DNA of 43,867 bases from a bacterium (GTDB lineage Bacteria > Armatimonadota > UBA5829), in contig JAJFUS010000002.1 in the NCBI GenBank assembly GCA_021372295.1, forward strand, positions 1-43,867. The letters are read 5' to 3'. How positions within the stretch are numbered: the stretch's first letter is position 1; the number at the start of each line of letters is the position of its first letter. The notes under the pieces were generated by a model. It searched no databases. It was not told the origin of the DNA and saw only the letters and a program-made list of their open reading frames with translations. A program made the translations under genes and the position numbers. Positions 1-8,691 of the stretch are shown here, piece by piece.

Positions 1-229
1 TCACACTCCGTTTTTCAAGGGTTATCGACCTCAGTTCTACTTCCGAACGACTGACGTGACTGGCGCGATGGAGTTGCCTGAGGGTACTGAAATGATCATG
101 CCCGGCGACAATGTAACGATTAGCGCCGAACTCATTGTGCCGATTGCTCTGGAGCAGGGTCTGAACTTCGCTATTCGCGAAGGCGGACATACTGTCGGAG
201 CTGGCGTTGTGAGTGAAGTTATAGAATAG
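1..229 (+). CDS. tuf: Elongation factor Tu, C-terminal fragment
   Basis: The reading frame is open from the left edge and ends at TAG 227-229, so only about 75 C-terminal residues are present. They match domain 3 of EF-Tu, with the characteristic stretches [19 protein letters not shown] and [17 protein letters not shown]-Tu is the GTPase that carries aminoacyl-tRNA to the ribosome; domain 3 helps bind the tRNA. The GTPase domain lies outside the window. The order tuf-rpmG-trnW-secE-nusG that follows is a classic arrangement in many phyla and supports the assignment. Nothing unusual is seen in the visible part. Confidence 0.97.
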   Translation, partial: HTPFFKGYRPQFYFRTTDVTGAMELPEGTEMIMPGDNVTISAELIVPIALEQGLNFAIREGGHTVGAGVVSEVIE

Positions 230-239
230 CAATTAGGTG

Positions 240-296
240 CCAGGTGTTGGGGCCGGGTTGCATACCGGTGCCCGACACCCGTCACCCGACACCTGG
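240..296. repeat. Intergenic hairpin element with internal direct repeat
   Basis: The gap between tuf and rpmG holds an imperfect inverted repeat: CCAGGTGTTGGG at 240-251 faces CCCGACACCTGG at 285-296, with one mismatch that would be a G-U pair in RNA. Inside the right half the nine-mer CCCGACACC occurs twice, at 271-279 and 285-293, a 14-nt period. There is no T-tract, so it does not look like an intrinsic terminator. It resembles small dispersed intergenic repeats rather than a gene-specific control element. Confidence 0.5.
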
Positions 297-305
297 AGTG
301 TAAAG

Positions 306-476
306 ATGGCAAAGGCTGGCGGTGATATCCGCATAGTGATTAATCTGGCTTGCGAAGAATGCAAGCAGCGCAATTATACAACGTATAAGAATAAGCGCAA
401 TGACCCGGACCGGCTGGAACTCAACAAGTACTGCCGGTGGTGTGGGAAACATACCGCTCACAGAGAAGCGAAATAG
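306..476 (+). CDS. rpmG: 50S ribosomal protein L33
   Basis: This 56-residue protein starts at ATG 306; the frame is open further upstream but that part runs through the intergenic repeat and has no family similarity. L33 is a small protein of the large ribosomal subunit near the E site. The sequence has two CxxC pairs (CEEC and CRWC), the zinc-binding form of L33, followed by the usual basic [10 protein letters not shown] tail. Its place between tuf and tRNA(Trp)-secE-nusG is typical. Confidence 0.95.
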   Translation: MAKAGGDIRIVINLACEECKQRNYTTYKNKRNDPDRLELNKYCRWCGKHTAHREAK

Positions 477-513
477 GTAATGGGGTTACCGGGTTGTGCC
501 GGCGGCCCGCCTT

Positions 514-542
514 TTGCACTTCCTTTACGGGTGTGTTATAAT
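514..542 (+). promoter_or_regulatory. Sigma-70-type promoter for tRNA-Trp/secE/nusG
   Basis: TTGCAC at 514-519 and a perfect TATAAT at 537-542 are separated by 17 bp. The start would be near 549, just before the tRNA. This probably drives the tRNA(Trp)-secE-nusG unit independently of tuf. Confidence 0.75.
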
Positions 543-552
543 TAGGTTGCGC

Positions 553-628
553 AGGGGCTTAGCTCAGCTGGTAGAGCACCGGTCTCCAAAACCGGGTGTC
601 GTCGGTTCGATCCCGGCAGCCCCTGCCA
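553..628 (+). tRNA. tRNA-Trp (CCA anticodon)
   Basis: A complete cloverleaf can be drawn. The acceptor stem is AGGGGCT/AGCCCCT, the D arm is GCTC/GAGC, and the anticodon stem CCGGT/ACCGG encloses loop CTCCAAA with anticodon CCA (Trp). The T arm is GTCGG/CCGGC, the discriminator is G and CCA is encoded. tRNA(Trp) just before secE is a widely conserved arrangement. Confidence 0.97.
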
Positions 629-649
629 TTTTTTGGTCTTGGAGGAACG

Positions 650-892
650 ATGGCAAACTCCGCAGCAACAAAGACAGCCACCAAGCCTAAAGGCGAAGGG
701 CTCTTTGCTCGCTTCATAAAGTTTATTCGGGAGAGTTGGTATGAGACTTTTAAAAAGTCGTCATGGCCGACTCGAACGGAGCTCAGGCAATTCACGGTTG
801 TGGTTATCTTCACAATCGTGGCGATTGCGGTATATATAGGCGCGATCGACTTCATCTTGACTAAGGTCACAGAAGCGATACCCAAGGGATAG
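650..892 (+). CDS. secE: Protein translocase subunit SecE
   Basis: This 80-residue protein starts at ATG 650, with GGAGG at 641-645 as ribosome binding site. SecE is the clamp subunit of the SecYEG channel in the inner membrane. The sequence has a charged N-terminus, the conserved amphipathic helix (RESWYETFKKSSWPTRTEL, residues about 27-45), then one transmembrane segment (about residues 47-70). This is the short, single-TM form seen outside gammaproteobacteria. nusG begins one base after its stop codon, so the two are surely co-transcribed. Confidence 0.95.
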   Translation: MANSAATKTATKPKGEGLFARFIKFIRESWYETFKKSSWPTRTELRQFTVVVIFTIVAIAVYIGAIDFILTKVTEAIPKG

Positions 893-893
893 C

Positions 894-1421
894 ATGACAG
901 AAAAACAGTGGTACGCTGTACATACATATTCAGGTCACGAGAATAAGGTCAAGACCAACATAGAACGGCGCGCCGATTCCATGAACCTCAAAGACAAGAT
1001 CTTCAGGATACTTGTCCCGACGGAAATGGAACTGCGTACTAGAGGCGGCAAGAGGCAGGAAGTCCAGAGGAAAGTCTTCCCTGGTTACGTGCTGATTGAG
1101 ATGGTTCTGGACGAAGCAACTTGGTACCTTGTTAAGAGCACGACCGGTGTCACCGGGTTTGTATCTTCGGGTAACAAGCCGGTTGCGCTGCAGGAACGAG
1201 AAATCCAGGACATTCTGGATGCTATTGAGGCTCCTGACCGAAAACCGAAAGTGAAGTGGTCGAAGGACGAGGTAGTTAGAATCACCTCCGGGCCGTTCAC
1301 CGACTTTACCGGAAAAATCGAAGAGGTTAACGTGCAAAAAGAAAAGCTCAAGGTGCTCATCTCTATCTTTGGTAGAGATACTCCCGTTGAGCTTGACTTT
1401 AATCAGGTAGAGAGACTGTAG
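894..1421 (+). CDS. nusG: Transcription termination/antitermination protein NusG
   Basis: A 175-residue protein of normal length. NusG binds the clamp of RNA polymerase, modulates pausing and Rho termination, and links transcription to the ribosome. The N-terminal NGN domain (about 1-110) starts with the typical KQWYAVHTYSGHENKVK and has PGYVLIEM. The C-terminal KOW domain (about 125-175) has VRITSGPFTDFTGKIEEVN and ends in VELDFNQVERL. It follows secE with one base between and precedes rplK. Confidence 0.97.
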   Translation: MTEKQWYAVHTYSGHENKVKTNIERRADSMNLKDKIFRILVPTEMELRTRGGKRQEVQRKVFPGYVLIEMVLDEATWYLVKSTTGVTGFVSSGNKPVALQEREIQDILDAIEAPDRKPKVKWSKDEVVRITSGPFTDFTGKIEEVNVQKEKLKVLISIFGRDTPVELDFNQVERL

Positions 1422-1446
1422 GTTAGCTTTCATCGCAGACTTATTG

Positions 1447-1479
1447 AGCAGATTGCAGGGTTGTGCCCCGCGATCTGCT
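1447..1479 (+). promoter_or_regulatory. Hairpin in the rplK leader
   Basis: Between nusG and rplK, AGCAGATTGC (1447-1456) pairs with GCGATCTGCT (1470-1479), and an inner GGG/CCC extends the stem around a TTGTG loop. No T-tract follows, so it is not a standard terminator. In other bacteria L1 represses the L11-L1 mRNA by binding a leader structure; whether this hairpin has that role is inference. Confidence 0.4.
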
Positions 1480-1526
1480 TGGTCGTGTGTCTGTGAGAGG
1501 GGCTGCTGAATTGAAAGGATACTTGG

Positions 1527-1952
1527 ATGGCTAAAAAAGTCATGGCGGTGGTCAAGCTCCAGATCCCCGCAGGAAAAGCGACTCCCGCACCGCCCGTCGG
1601 GCCGGCCTTGAGCCAGCACGGGGTCAACATAATGGAGTTCGTCAAATCGTATAACGAGAAGACGGCTGCGCAGATCGGAAATGTTGTCCCGGTCGAGATT
1701 TCGGTGTACGAAGACCGCTCGTTTACATTTATTTTGAAAGTGTCGCCCGCGGCTGAACTGTTGAAGAAAGCCGCCGGGATCGAGAGAGCGTCAGGCGAGC
1801 CGAACAAGCGTAAGGTCGCTAAGCTCACTCGCGAGCAGCTTCGGCAGGTCGCCGAGACCAAGATGCCCGACCTCAACGCGAACAGCATTGAGGCTGCGAT
1901 GCGCACGCTCGAAGGCACCGCCCGTTCTGCGGGTATCGAAATTGTAGATTAA
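1527..1952 (+). CDS. rplK: 50S ribosomal protein L11
   Basis: A 141-residue protein of standard length. L11 forms the base of the ribosomal stalk and the GTPase-associated centre with 23S rRNA, and is needed for the stringent response. The N-terminal domain shows the conserved [21 protein letters not shown] with the linker prolines. The C-terminal RNA-binding domain ends with the usual [22 protein letters not shown] ribosome binding site precedes ATG 1527. It forms a pair with rplA downstream. Confidence 0.97.
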   Translation: MAKKVMAVVKLQIPAGKATPAPPVGPALSQHGVNIMEFVKSYNEKTAAQIGNVVPVEISVYEDRSFTFILKVSPAAELLKKAAGIERASGEPNKRKVAKLTREQLRQVAETKMPDLNANSIEAAMRTLEGTARSAGIEIVD

Positions 1953-2059
1953 GTATTTTGGCGCGCTGACACGCAGACAGTCGAGGCGCGAACTAATTTA
2001 TCGCAGGCGGCAGGCGAAAGCCGATATCCCTTTATGGGACCTGCATATAGGAGGATCAA

Positions 2060-2764
2060 ATGCCTACGCATGGAAAGAGATACGCCGAGGCAGCCAAGAC
2101 CGTTGGCGACGGCGGAACCAAGTCACCTCAGGAAGCGCTGGAGATCGTGAAGAATGCGGCCAGCGCGAAGTTCGACGAGACCGTTGATGTTGCTGTAAAG
2201 CTAGGGGTCGACCCCAGGCACGGCGACCAGATGGTTCGAGGAAATACTACTCTGCCACACGGAACCGGCAAGGTTCGCAAGGTTGCCGTTATTACACAGG
2301 GAGACAACATCGCGGAGGCCGAGGCTGCCGGAGCCGACAGAGTCGGTGGAGAAGATCTGGTCAAGGATATTCAGGGTGGTTGGATGGACTTCGACGTTCT
2401 TCTGGCTACGCCGGACGTAATGAACCTGGTTGGACGATTGGGCAGCATCCTGCGCGCGAAGATGCCGAGCAAGAAGGCCGGAACTGTCGCGCCGGACATC
2501 GGGCGGGTAGTCAAGGAAATCAAGACCGCATCGCGCGTCGAATACAGAGTTGAGAAAGCCGGTATCGTGCATGCGCCGATTGGCAAGGTGTCGTTCACAA
2601 CCGAGCAGTTGACGCAGAACTTTTTGGCTCTCGTCGATGCTTTGGTGAAAGCGAAGCCGTCTTCCGCGAAAGGCAGATATTTACAGAAGATTACCGTTAG
2701 TTCCACCATGGGCCCCGGCGTCGACATCGACACCTACGAGGCTGCAAGGATGGCGGGGAAGTAA
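2060..2764 (+). CDS. rplA: 50S ribosomal protein L1
   Basis: A 234-residue protein with AGGAGG 8 bases before ATG 2060. L1 forms the mobile L1 stalk that helps release deacylated tRNA and, in many bacteria, represses its own operon. Visible signatures include KFDETVDVAVKLGVDPRHGDQ, VRGNTTLPHGTGK and, near the C-terminus, the TVSSTMGPGVDIDT segment. The 107-bp gap after rplK holds no obvious terminator, so rplK and rplA are probably one unit. Confidence 0.97.
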   Translation: MPTHGKRYAEAAKTVGDGGTKSPQEALEIVKNAASAKFDETVDVAVKLGVDPRHGDQMVRGNTTLPHGTGKVRKVAVITQGDNIAEAEAAGADRVGGEDLVKDIQGGWMDFDVLLATPDVMNLVGRLGSILRAKMPSKKAGTVAPDIGRVVKEIKTASRVEYRVEKAGIVHAPIGKVSFTTEQLTQNFLALVDALVKAKPSSAKGRYLQKITVSSTMGPGVDIDTYEAARMAGK

Positions 2765-2770
2765 TCCTGA

Positions 2771-2847
2771 TTTAATATTTTATATTTGTCGTGTTGCGAG
2801 TGATTATCGCGCATAGACCAAATATGAAATCTGAAATATAAGATTAA
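2771..2847. repeat. AT-rich imperfect inverted repeat between rplA and the L10 leader
   Basis: An AT-rich arm at 2771-2788 (ending TATATTTG) faces a related arm at 2819-2847 (beginning CAAATATG), with a GC-richer spacer between. The right arm contains GAAATCTGAAATA, a short internal repetition. Pairing is imperfect. Its role is unknown; it may contain promoter elements for the rplJ leader, but I see no convincing -35/-10 pair. Confidence 0.3.
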
Positions 2848-2980
2848 GTGCCGTAGACAGTGGGTACCTGTGGGTTTAATGCTCGAATGGAGCGCCGACC
2901 GAGGCTGAGCACCAGATACGTCGATTATTTATGCTCGACGAAATGCTGATGATTCAGGGCTGTCTGCGTAAGACAGCCCT
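2848..2980 (+). ncRNA. L10 ribosomal protein leader with attenuator hairpin
   Basis: The region before rplJ carries the conserved features of the L10 leader: the GCCGTAGACAG segment at 2850-2860, a GGG-rich stem and TTTAATGCTC, and CCGACCGAGGCTGAGC near 2895-2910. L10, bound to L7/L12, recognises such leaders to control rplJL expression. A perfect 10-bp hairpin follows: AGGGCTGTCT 2956-2965, loop GCGTA, AGACAGCCCT 2971-2980. It is then followed by TTTGT, fitting an attenuating terminator, although the T-tract is short. Confidence 0.8.
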
Positions 2981-3028
2981 TTGTGGCGTTATATGGTAAG
3001 CGGCACGCATGAGAGGAGGTGAGACGTA

Positions 3029-3559
3029 TTGCCGACATTTGAAAGAACGCCGAGACCGGAGAAAGTCGCGGCAGTGGAAGAACTTCAGGAGATGCTCAAG
3101 TCGTCCACAGTGATCCTTACGGATTACCAGGGTTTGGACGTAAAAGGGCTGAGCAAGCTTCGCACCAAACTTCGCGAGAGCGGAAGTGGCTACAAGGTTG
3201 TCAAAAACACCCTGTTTGTTCGTGCTTCCGAGGGTACTCCATCCAAGCCTTTATCCGATGGTCTGGCGGGTCCGACGGCGATGGTCTACACGGACGATCC
3301 GGTTGGTGCCGCGAAGACGCTTCAGGAGTTTTCCAAAGGCCCCAAGGCTATCAAGCTGAAGATGGGTGTGGTAGATGGAGCGGTTGTCGATGTGAAGCAG
3401 CTCGAAGCGCTTTCGAAGATTCCGCCGAAAGAACAGCTCTATGCAATGGTGGTTGGTGGCTTGCAGAGCCCGATCACCGGTTTGGTTGGAACTATGCAGC
3501 AGATGATCAGTGGGTTGGTGTTCACGCTTCAGGGCGTGGCCGATAAGAAAGCTGCGTAA
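3029..3559 (+). CDS. rplJ: 50S ribosomal protein L10
   Basis: A 176-residue protein. The start is TTG 3029: no ATG lies near the protein's conserved N-terminus, and a strong AGGAGG (3014-3019) sits 9 bases upstream. L10 anchors L7/L12 dimers to the ribosome stalk. Typical features are the N-terminal RNA-binding domain (KVAAVEELQEMLKSS, VKNTLFVRA), the IPPKEQLYAMVVGGLQSPI segment, and a C-terminal helix that binds L7/L12. The leader upstream indicates autoregulation. Confidence 0.95.
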   Translation: MPTFERTPRPEKVAAVEELQEMLKSSTVILTDYQGLDVKGLSKLRTKLRESGSGYKVVKNTLFVRASEGTPSKPLSDGLAGPTAMVYTDDPVGAAKTLQEFSKGPKAIKLKMGVVDGAVVDVKQLEALSKIPPKEQLYAMVVGGLQSPITGLVGTMQQMISGLVFTLQGVADKKAA

Positions 3560-3625
3560 TCATTTGAATATGTTGCGCCGTAACATGATACCGGCGTTTA
3601 CTTACGAAAGGGTGAAATTACAAGA

Positions 3626-4003
3626 ATGGCTAACATACCTGAGCTTATCGAGACAGTAAAAAATATGACGGTTCTTGAGCTGAACGACTTCGTGAAGGCT
3701 CTGCAGGACGAGTTCGGCGTTTCCGCGATGGCGATGGCCGCTCCGGTGGCTGCCGGCAACGGTGGCGCTGCCGCTGAAGAAGTCGAAGAGAAGACTTCAT
3801 TCGACGTCGTTCTGACGGCGGCTGGCGACAAGAAGATTAATGTTATCAAGGTCGTACGCGAGCTGACCAGCCTTGGCCTGAAAGAAGCCAAGGAGCTTGT
3901 GGACACCGCTCCCAAGCCCATCAAGGAAGGCGTGAACAAGGAAGAGGCCGAGGCCATGAAGAGCAAGCTCGAGGCCGAGGGCGCATCCGTAGAGATAAAG
4001 TAA
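3626..4003 (+). CDS. rplL: 50S ribosomal protein L7/L12
   Basis: A 125-residue protein of normal length. L7/L12 is the multicopy stalk protein that recruits and activates translational GTPases. It has the N-terminal dimerisation helix pair (about 1-35), an alanine/glycine/glutamate-rich hinge (about 36-55), and the C-terminal domain with the conserved [21 protein letters not shown] and the GVNKEEAE helix. It follows rplJ by 66 bp and shares its leader. Confidence 0.97.
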   Translation: MANIPELIETVKNMTVLELNDFVKALQDEFGVSAMAMAAPVAAGNGGAAAEEVEEKTSFDVVLTAAGDKKINVIKVVRELTSLGLKEAKELVDTAPKPIKEGVNKEEAEAMKSKLEAEGASVEIK

Positions 4004-4025
4004 TCGGTTTCGATTGAAATTAAGT

Positions 4026-4062
4026 ACTCGGGCGCGGTCGCTTGTGTGGCCGCGCCTTGAGT
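4026..4062 (+). terminator. Hairpin between rplL and rpoB
   Basis: ACTCG GGCGCGGTC (4026-4039) pairs with GGCCGCGCC TTGAGT (4048-4062), with small bulges, around the loop GCTTGTGT. No T-run follows. It could be a partial terminator or an RNA-processing hairpin that lowers rpoBC expression relative to rplJL, as the rplL-rpoB gap does in Escherichia coli. The structure is seen directly; the role is inferred. Confidence 0.45.
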
Positions 4063-4117
4063 GCGTGTACTTGCACCCAAAAATTTGAAAATAAACGAAT
4101 ATCGGGGTTGGATTGCG

Positions 4118-4147
4118 TTGACCCACGGTATTCGGTTCTGATATAAT
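4118..4147 (+). promoter_or_regulatory. Sigma-70-type promoter for rpoBC
   Basis: TTGACC at 4118-4123 and a perfect TATAAT at 4142-4147 are separated by 18 bp, giving a start near 4154, about 29 bases before the rpoB ATG. This would let rpoBC be transcribed independently of rplJL. Confidence 0.75.
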
Positions 4148-4182
4148 ACTATCTTGCGTGTGAACTCTATCAGGAGGGTCAG

Positions 4183-7100
4183 ATGAGAGAAATTCAGCAC
4201 CGGACCAAGCGTACCCCGGAGGCCATAGACCTGCCGAACTTGGTCGAGATTCAGCTCGACTCCTATAAATGGTTTCTTCGGGAAGGGCTGAAAGAGCTGT
4301 TTCAAAGTTTTTCGCCCATTCACGATTTTACGGGCAATCTGTCCCTGGAACTACTAGACTATACCCTTGGCGATCCCAAGTATACGGTGGAAGAATGCCG
4401 TTACCGGGATATGACCACGTTCGAGGCGCCCATCAAAGCTCGAGTGCGCCTGACGGCAACTGAAAAGGAAGTCATCGAGAGTGAAGTGTATCTCGGTGAT
4501 CTGCCGCTGATGACCGAAAAAGGCACGTTTGTCATAAACGGAGCCGAAAGAGTAGTCGTCAGCCAGCTTGCCCGTTCACCCGGCGTTTACTTCAAGGATA
4601 CTCTAGATTATTCAGGACGAGTGCTTTACTTCGCCACGATTATTCCCAGCCCGGGAGCGTGGATCGACATCGAGACCGACGCGAACGACGTTATAACTGT
4701 TCACGTCGCCCAGACCAAGAAGTTTCCGCTGACCACTTTCCTGCGGGCGCTCAATCTCTTTGAGCCTGCCTGCCCGAAATCGGAGATGGTTGCTGCATCC
4801 GAGGCTATCGGGCGAACGCTTGCTGCCGATAAGGTCAACAAGGACACCGGCGAGGTTCTCTTCGATGCGGGTACGGTGGTCGACGAGAAGATTGCCAAGA
4901 AGCTGCACAGCCTGCGTTCCGATATGGTCGAAGTTGAGACCGACGGTCACCGCTGCGGTTCGACAACGGAGATTTTGGACGTGTTCAGTGTCAGGGAAAC
5001 AGTTGCCGATGCGACCGGCGATTCCCTGAGAGGTCTTCGTCCGACTAAAGACATCAGAGATGCGAAGAGCGATAAGATAATCGTCAAAGCCGGTGAGAAG
5101 GTCACTGACGATGCTGCAAAGAAGATCGACAAGCTCGGGTTGAAGGACGTTGAGGTCTATATTCCGAATCGCTATATCGACGCCACGCTGGAACAGGATC
5201 CGGCGCATGACGTCGACGAAGCTCTGATCGATATCTATCACAGAATTAGGCCTGGTGATCCGGCCACCCGCGACTCAGCGACGAGTTTGATGAACTCTTA
5301 TTTCTTTGACACGCGGCGCTACGACCTTGCAAGGGTCGGACGCTACAAGTTGAACAAGAAGCTGGGTCTCAACATGGCTGAGCACGTGAGGTCGATCACA
5401 CGCGAAGACATAGTCAAGATTATCCAGTATATAATCGGTCTTTCCGAGGCCGGCACGCTGGTGGCGCATCTGAACTCTGGTAACTTGAAAAAGAGACTGC
5501 CCGAGCTTGAAGAAGCTGTCAAGGCGGAGGTCAAATCGGCGTCTGATGAAGATAAAGCTCCCGGTGGGCGCGTTTACCAGTTCGAACGGCTCTTGGAGAC
5601 TTTGAAGAACATCAAGCTGGGAGATATGATTACTGAAGATCAGCTCAAGGGTATGAGGCGAATGCTCGATCTCATCCCCAACGGTAACAGGCTGATCTCG
5701 GACACACCCGCCGAGCTTTATGCCGAGACCGCTATCAGGCTGGTTGATTGCTCCACTGACGACATCGACCACCTGGAAAATAAGCGCGTGCGGTCGGTCG
5801 GCGAGCTTCTGCAGGATCAGCTCAGAATGGGCTTCCTGCGAATGGAGAAAGTCGCAAAGGAAAGAATGACCAGTCTGGACCCTGAGAACGTGATCCCACA
5901 GGTCATACTTTCGGTGAAGCCGATTTCGGCCTCCATTAAGAGCTTCTTCGGGTCGAGCCAGCTGTCCCAGTTTATGGACCAGACCAATCCCCTGGCCGAG
6001 CTTACGCACAAGCGCAGGCTGTCGGCGTTGGGGCCGGGCGGTTTGTCGAGGCAATCTGCCAAGCTGGAAGTTCGCGATGTCCACCACTCGCACTATGGCC
6101 GAATTTGTCCGATTGAGACTCCTGAAGGTCCGAACATTGGTCTGATCGGTTCGATGGCCATTCATGGCAAGATCGACGAGTACGGCTTCCTGAGAAGCCC
6201 GTATCGTATTATAAAGAGCGGCAAGGTCAGCAAAGACCTGGCGTATCTCTCGGCTGACGAAGAGAGCCAGGAGTATATCGCTCCGGCGAACACTCCTCTC
6301 GACCCGGAGACCGGCGAGATTACGGCGGCTACAGTAGTTGTGCGGCACGAGAACACATATCCGCAGGTTCCGTCCAATAAGGTCACTTATATGGACGTTT
6401 CACCTATGCAGATTATGTCCGTCGCGACGGCAATGATTCCGTTCCTTGAAAACGACGACGCGAACCGCGCTCTGATGGGTTCCAACATGCAGAGGCAGGC
6501 CGTGCCGCTGCTTAGGGGGGACGCGCCGATTGTGCGGACAGGCATCGAGGGTAGGGCGGCTCGCGACTCCATGGCCGTGATCGTCAACAAGCGTGACGGC
6601 ATCGTTAGATACTCGACTGCGGAGAAGATACTGGTAGAGGCCGAAGACGGAACGATAGACGAGTATCGCCTGATAAACCTGCTTCGTTCGAACCAGGGCA
6701 CTTGCATCACACAGAAGCCGATCGTTAAACCCGGCAAGCGTGTGAGGGCGGGCGAAGTGATCGCCGACGGCCCGTGCACCGACGGTGGCGAACTCGCGCT
6801 GGGACAAAACATCCTGGTTGCGTTTATGCCGTGGAACGGTTATAACTACGAGGACGCCGTCCTCCTGAGCCAGAGAATGGTGAAGGATGACATATTCACC
6901 TCGATTCATATAGAAAAATACGAGACCGAAGCTCGCGACACCAAGCTCGGGCCCGAGGAAATCACCCGCGATATTCCCAATGTTGGCGAAGACGTCTTGA
7001 AAGACCTCGACTCCAACGGTATTATCCGTGTGGGAGCTGAAGTGAGACCCGAAGATATTCTGGTCGGAAAAGTCGCTCCCAAGGGTCAGGGTGAACTGAC

Positions 7101-8691
7101 TGCCGAGGAGAGGCTCATTATCGCGATCTTCGGAAAGAAGGCCGAGGAGACCAGGGACGTAAGTCTTCGGGTTCCTCACGGAGAGACTGGAACCATCGTT
7201 GATGTAAAGGTCTTCAGCCGGTTCAAGTATAGGTGTAGTCGTTGCGAGGCGATTTTCGACTTCAGCAAGAAGCCCGAGCGCATGCTCTGCGAGAGATGCG
7301 ACGGCGAACTTGTTCGCGAGCCGGGCGATGAGCTTCCGGCTGGAGTGAACCAGCTCGTGCGCTGCTACATAGCCCAGAAACGCAAGGTTATGGAGGGCGA
7401 CAAAATGGCGGGGCGCCACGGCAACAAGGGCGTCATCTCCAAGATACTTCCCGAAGCTGACATGCCGTTTCTGCCGGACGGAACGCCGATGGATATCGTG
7501 CTGAACCCGCTCGGGGTTCCGAGCCGAATGAACATTGGTCAGATACTGGAAACACACCAGGGTCTGGCGGGCAAGCATCTGGGCTGCAAGTATAAGAACC
7601 CGATCTTCCAGGCTGCCACAGAGACGGAAATCGTAGCCGACTTGCGGATATTGACCTGGAAACTTCGCATGGGAGTGCTGAGAAATTACGCCAAGGAACT
7701 TAGGCTCGACGCTCAGATCGCCGACGAGAAGCGTGTGGATGCAGTCGTAAAGCACATTCTGCATCGACTGCCTGAAGTTATGCCGCAGGATCTCGATTCG
7801 GAAATCCAGAAGATAGTCGATCTATATGACCAGGGCGTCGAAAGTATCAGGGAGTGCATCAAGGCGCTTGATCTTGCCGGACTGGAGATTCTGAGCATCA
7901 AGCTCGGTGGCCCGGCTGCGGCTGACGACCCAATGGCGCTTCGCGAAGCGCTTTCGGAGAAACTGAAGCGTGAGAACGAAGCCAGGATCGCCGCGAGTGC
8001 TCCTGAAGACTATGAGGACGAAGACGAGGACGAAGAAGTCGAAGAACTGCCTGAGTTGGTAATTCCCTACGTCGGTGAAAAGCCGCCTGCGGATTACGAC
8101 TATGACGCGCTCGTAGAAGCAATTGAGGCCAATGTGCAGAAGCGCATGGGTCTGAACGAGCATACCGGCAAGAGTGCACTATTCGACGGTCGCACCGGTC
8201 AGAAGTTCAGCCAGGACGTCACGATCGGTTATATATACATGCTCAAACTGGCGCACCTTGTCGAGGACAAGATACACGCCCGGTCTACCGGACCTTATTC
8301 TCTGGTTACTCAGCAGCCGTTGGGTGGAAAAGCTCAGTTCGGCGGTCAGAGGTTCGGAGAGATGGAGGTCTGGGCTTTGGAGGCCTATGGCGCGGCATAT
8401 ACGCTGCAGGAAATCCTCACGATCAAGAGCGACGACGTGCAGGGCCGCGTGAAGACTTACGAGTCTATCGTCAAGGGCGACAGTATTCTCGAGCCGGGAG
8501 TGCCGGAATCGTTCAAGATTCTTGTGAACGAGCTTCAGAGCCTCGGTCTGAAGGTGTCTGTCGAAGACGACAGGGATCGAGTCATCGACCTCAAGGACAC
8601 TGAAGACGAACTGTCGGAAGGACATGAAGGCGGAATGATTTCAAAACGCCGCAAGAGAGTTCTGGAACTCAGGGAGGATCTCAATGGCTGA
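4183..8691 (+). CDS. rpoB: DNA-directed RNA polymerase subunit beta
   Basis: A 1502-residue protein, some 150 longer than the Escherichia coli subunit. With beta' it forms the active-site cleft. The rifampicin-binding region is near residues 587-625 ([20 protein letters not shown]). [16 protein letters not shown] and the C-terminal [20 protein letters not shown] are also present. Extra material includes a beta-sandwich-like insertion (about residues 215-330), a zinc ribbon with Cys1018, 1021, 1036 and 1039 inserted just before the GVNQLVR segment, and a helical plus acidic insertion (about 1185-1315, with a run of Asp/Glu). AGGAGG lies 7-8 bases before the ATG. The gene overlaps rpoC by 8 bases. 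Confidence 0.98.
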   Translation: MREIQHRTKRTPEAIDLPNLVEIQLDSYKWFLREGLKELFQSFSPIHDFTGNLSLELLDYTLGDPKYTVEECRYRDMTTFEAPIKARVRLTATEKEVIESEVYLGDLPLMTEKGTFVINGAERVVVSQLARSPGVYFKDTLDYSGRVLYFATIIPSPGAWIDIETDANDVITVHVAQTKKFPLTTFLRALNLFEPACPKSEMVAASEAIGRTLAADKVNKDTGEVLFDAGTVVDEKIAKKLHSLRSDMVEVETDGHRCGSTTEILDVFSVRETVADATGDSLRGLRPTKDIRDAKSDKIIVKAGEKVTDDAAKKIDKLGLKDVEVYIPNRYIDATLEQDPAHDVDEALIDIYHRIRPGDPATRDSATSLMNSYFFDTRRYDLARVGRYKLNKKLGLNMAEHVRSITREDIVKIIQYIIGLSEAGTLVAHLNSGNLKKRLPELEEAVKAEVKSASDEDKAPGGRVYQFERLLETLKNIKLGDMITEDQLKGMRRMLDLIPNGNRLISDTPAELYAETAIRLVDCSTDDIDHLENKRVRSVGELLQDQLRMGFLRMEKVAKERMTSLDPENVIPQVILSVKPISASIKSFFGSSQLSQFMDQTNPLAELTHKRRLSALGPGGLSRQSAKLEVRDVHHSHYGRICPIETPEGPNIGLIGSMAIHGKIDEYGFLRSPYRIIKSGKVSKDLAYLSADEESQEYIAPANTPLDPETGEITAATVVVRHENTYPQVPSNKVTYMDVSPMQIMSVATAMIPFLENDDANRALMGSNMQRQAVPLLRGDAPIVRTGIEGRAARDSMAVIVNKRDGIVRYSTAEKILVEAEDGTIDEYRLINLLRSNQGTCITQKPIVKPGKRVRAGEVIADGPCTDGGELALGQNILVAFMPWNGYNYEDAVLLSQRMVKDDIFTSIHIEKYETEARDTKLGPEEITRDIPNVGEDVLKDLDSNGIIRVGAEVRPEDILVGKVAPKGQGELTAEERLIIAIFGKKAEETRDVSLRVPHGETGTIVDVKVFSRFKYRCSRCEAIFDFSKKPERMLCERCDGELVREPGDELPAGVNQLVRCYIAQKRKVMEGDKMAGRHGNKGVISKILPEADMPFLPDGTPMDIVLNPLGVPSRMNIGQILETHQGLAGKHLGCKYKNPIFQAATETEIVADLRILTWKLRMGVLRNYAKELRLDAQIADEKRVDAVVKHILHRLPEVMPQDLDSEIQKIVDLYDQGVESIRECIKALDLAGLEILSIKLGGPAAADDPMALREALSEKLKRENEARIAASAPEDYEDEDEDEEVEELPELVIPYVGEKPPADYDYDALVEAIEANVQKRMGLNEHTGKSALFDGRTGQKFSQDVTIGYIYMLKLAHLVEDKIHARSTGPYSLVTQQPLGGKAQFGGQRFGEMEVWALEAYGAAYTLQEILTIKSDDVQGRVKTYESIVKGDSILEPGVPESFKILVNELQSLGLKVSVEDDRDRVIDLKDTEDELSEGHEGGMISKRRKRVLELREDLNG

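Noticed and set aside
476..490. Small GGTAA/TTACC hairpin after rpmG
   Set aside because: Only 5 bp with no T-tract and overlapping the stop codon; too weak to call a terminator.
6400..7764. Long antisense frame in rpoB (about 454 codons, minus strand)
   Set aside because: It lies fully inside rpoB in the opposite direction, has no ribosome binding site or recognisable domain, and arises from the codon pattern of the real gene.
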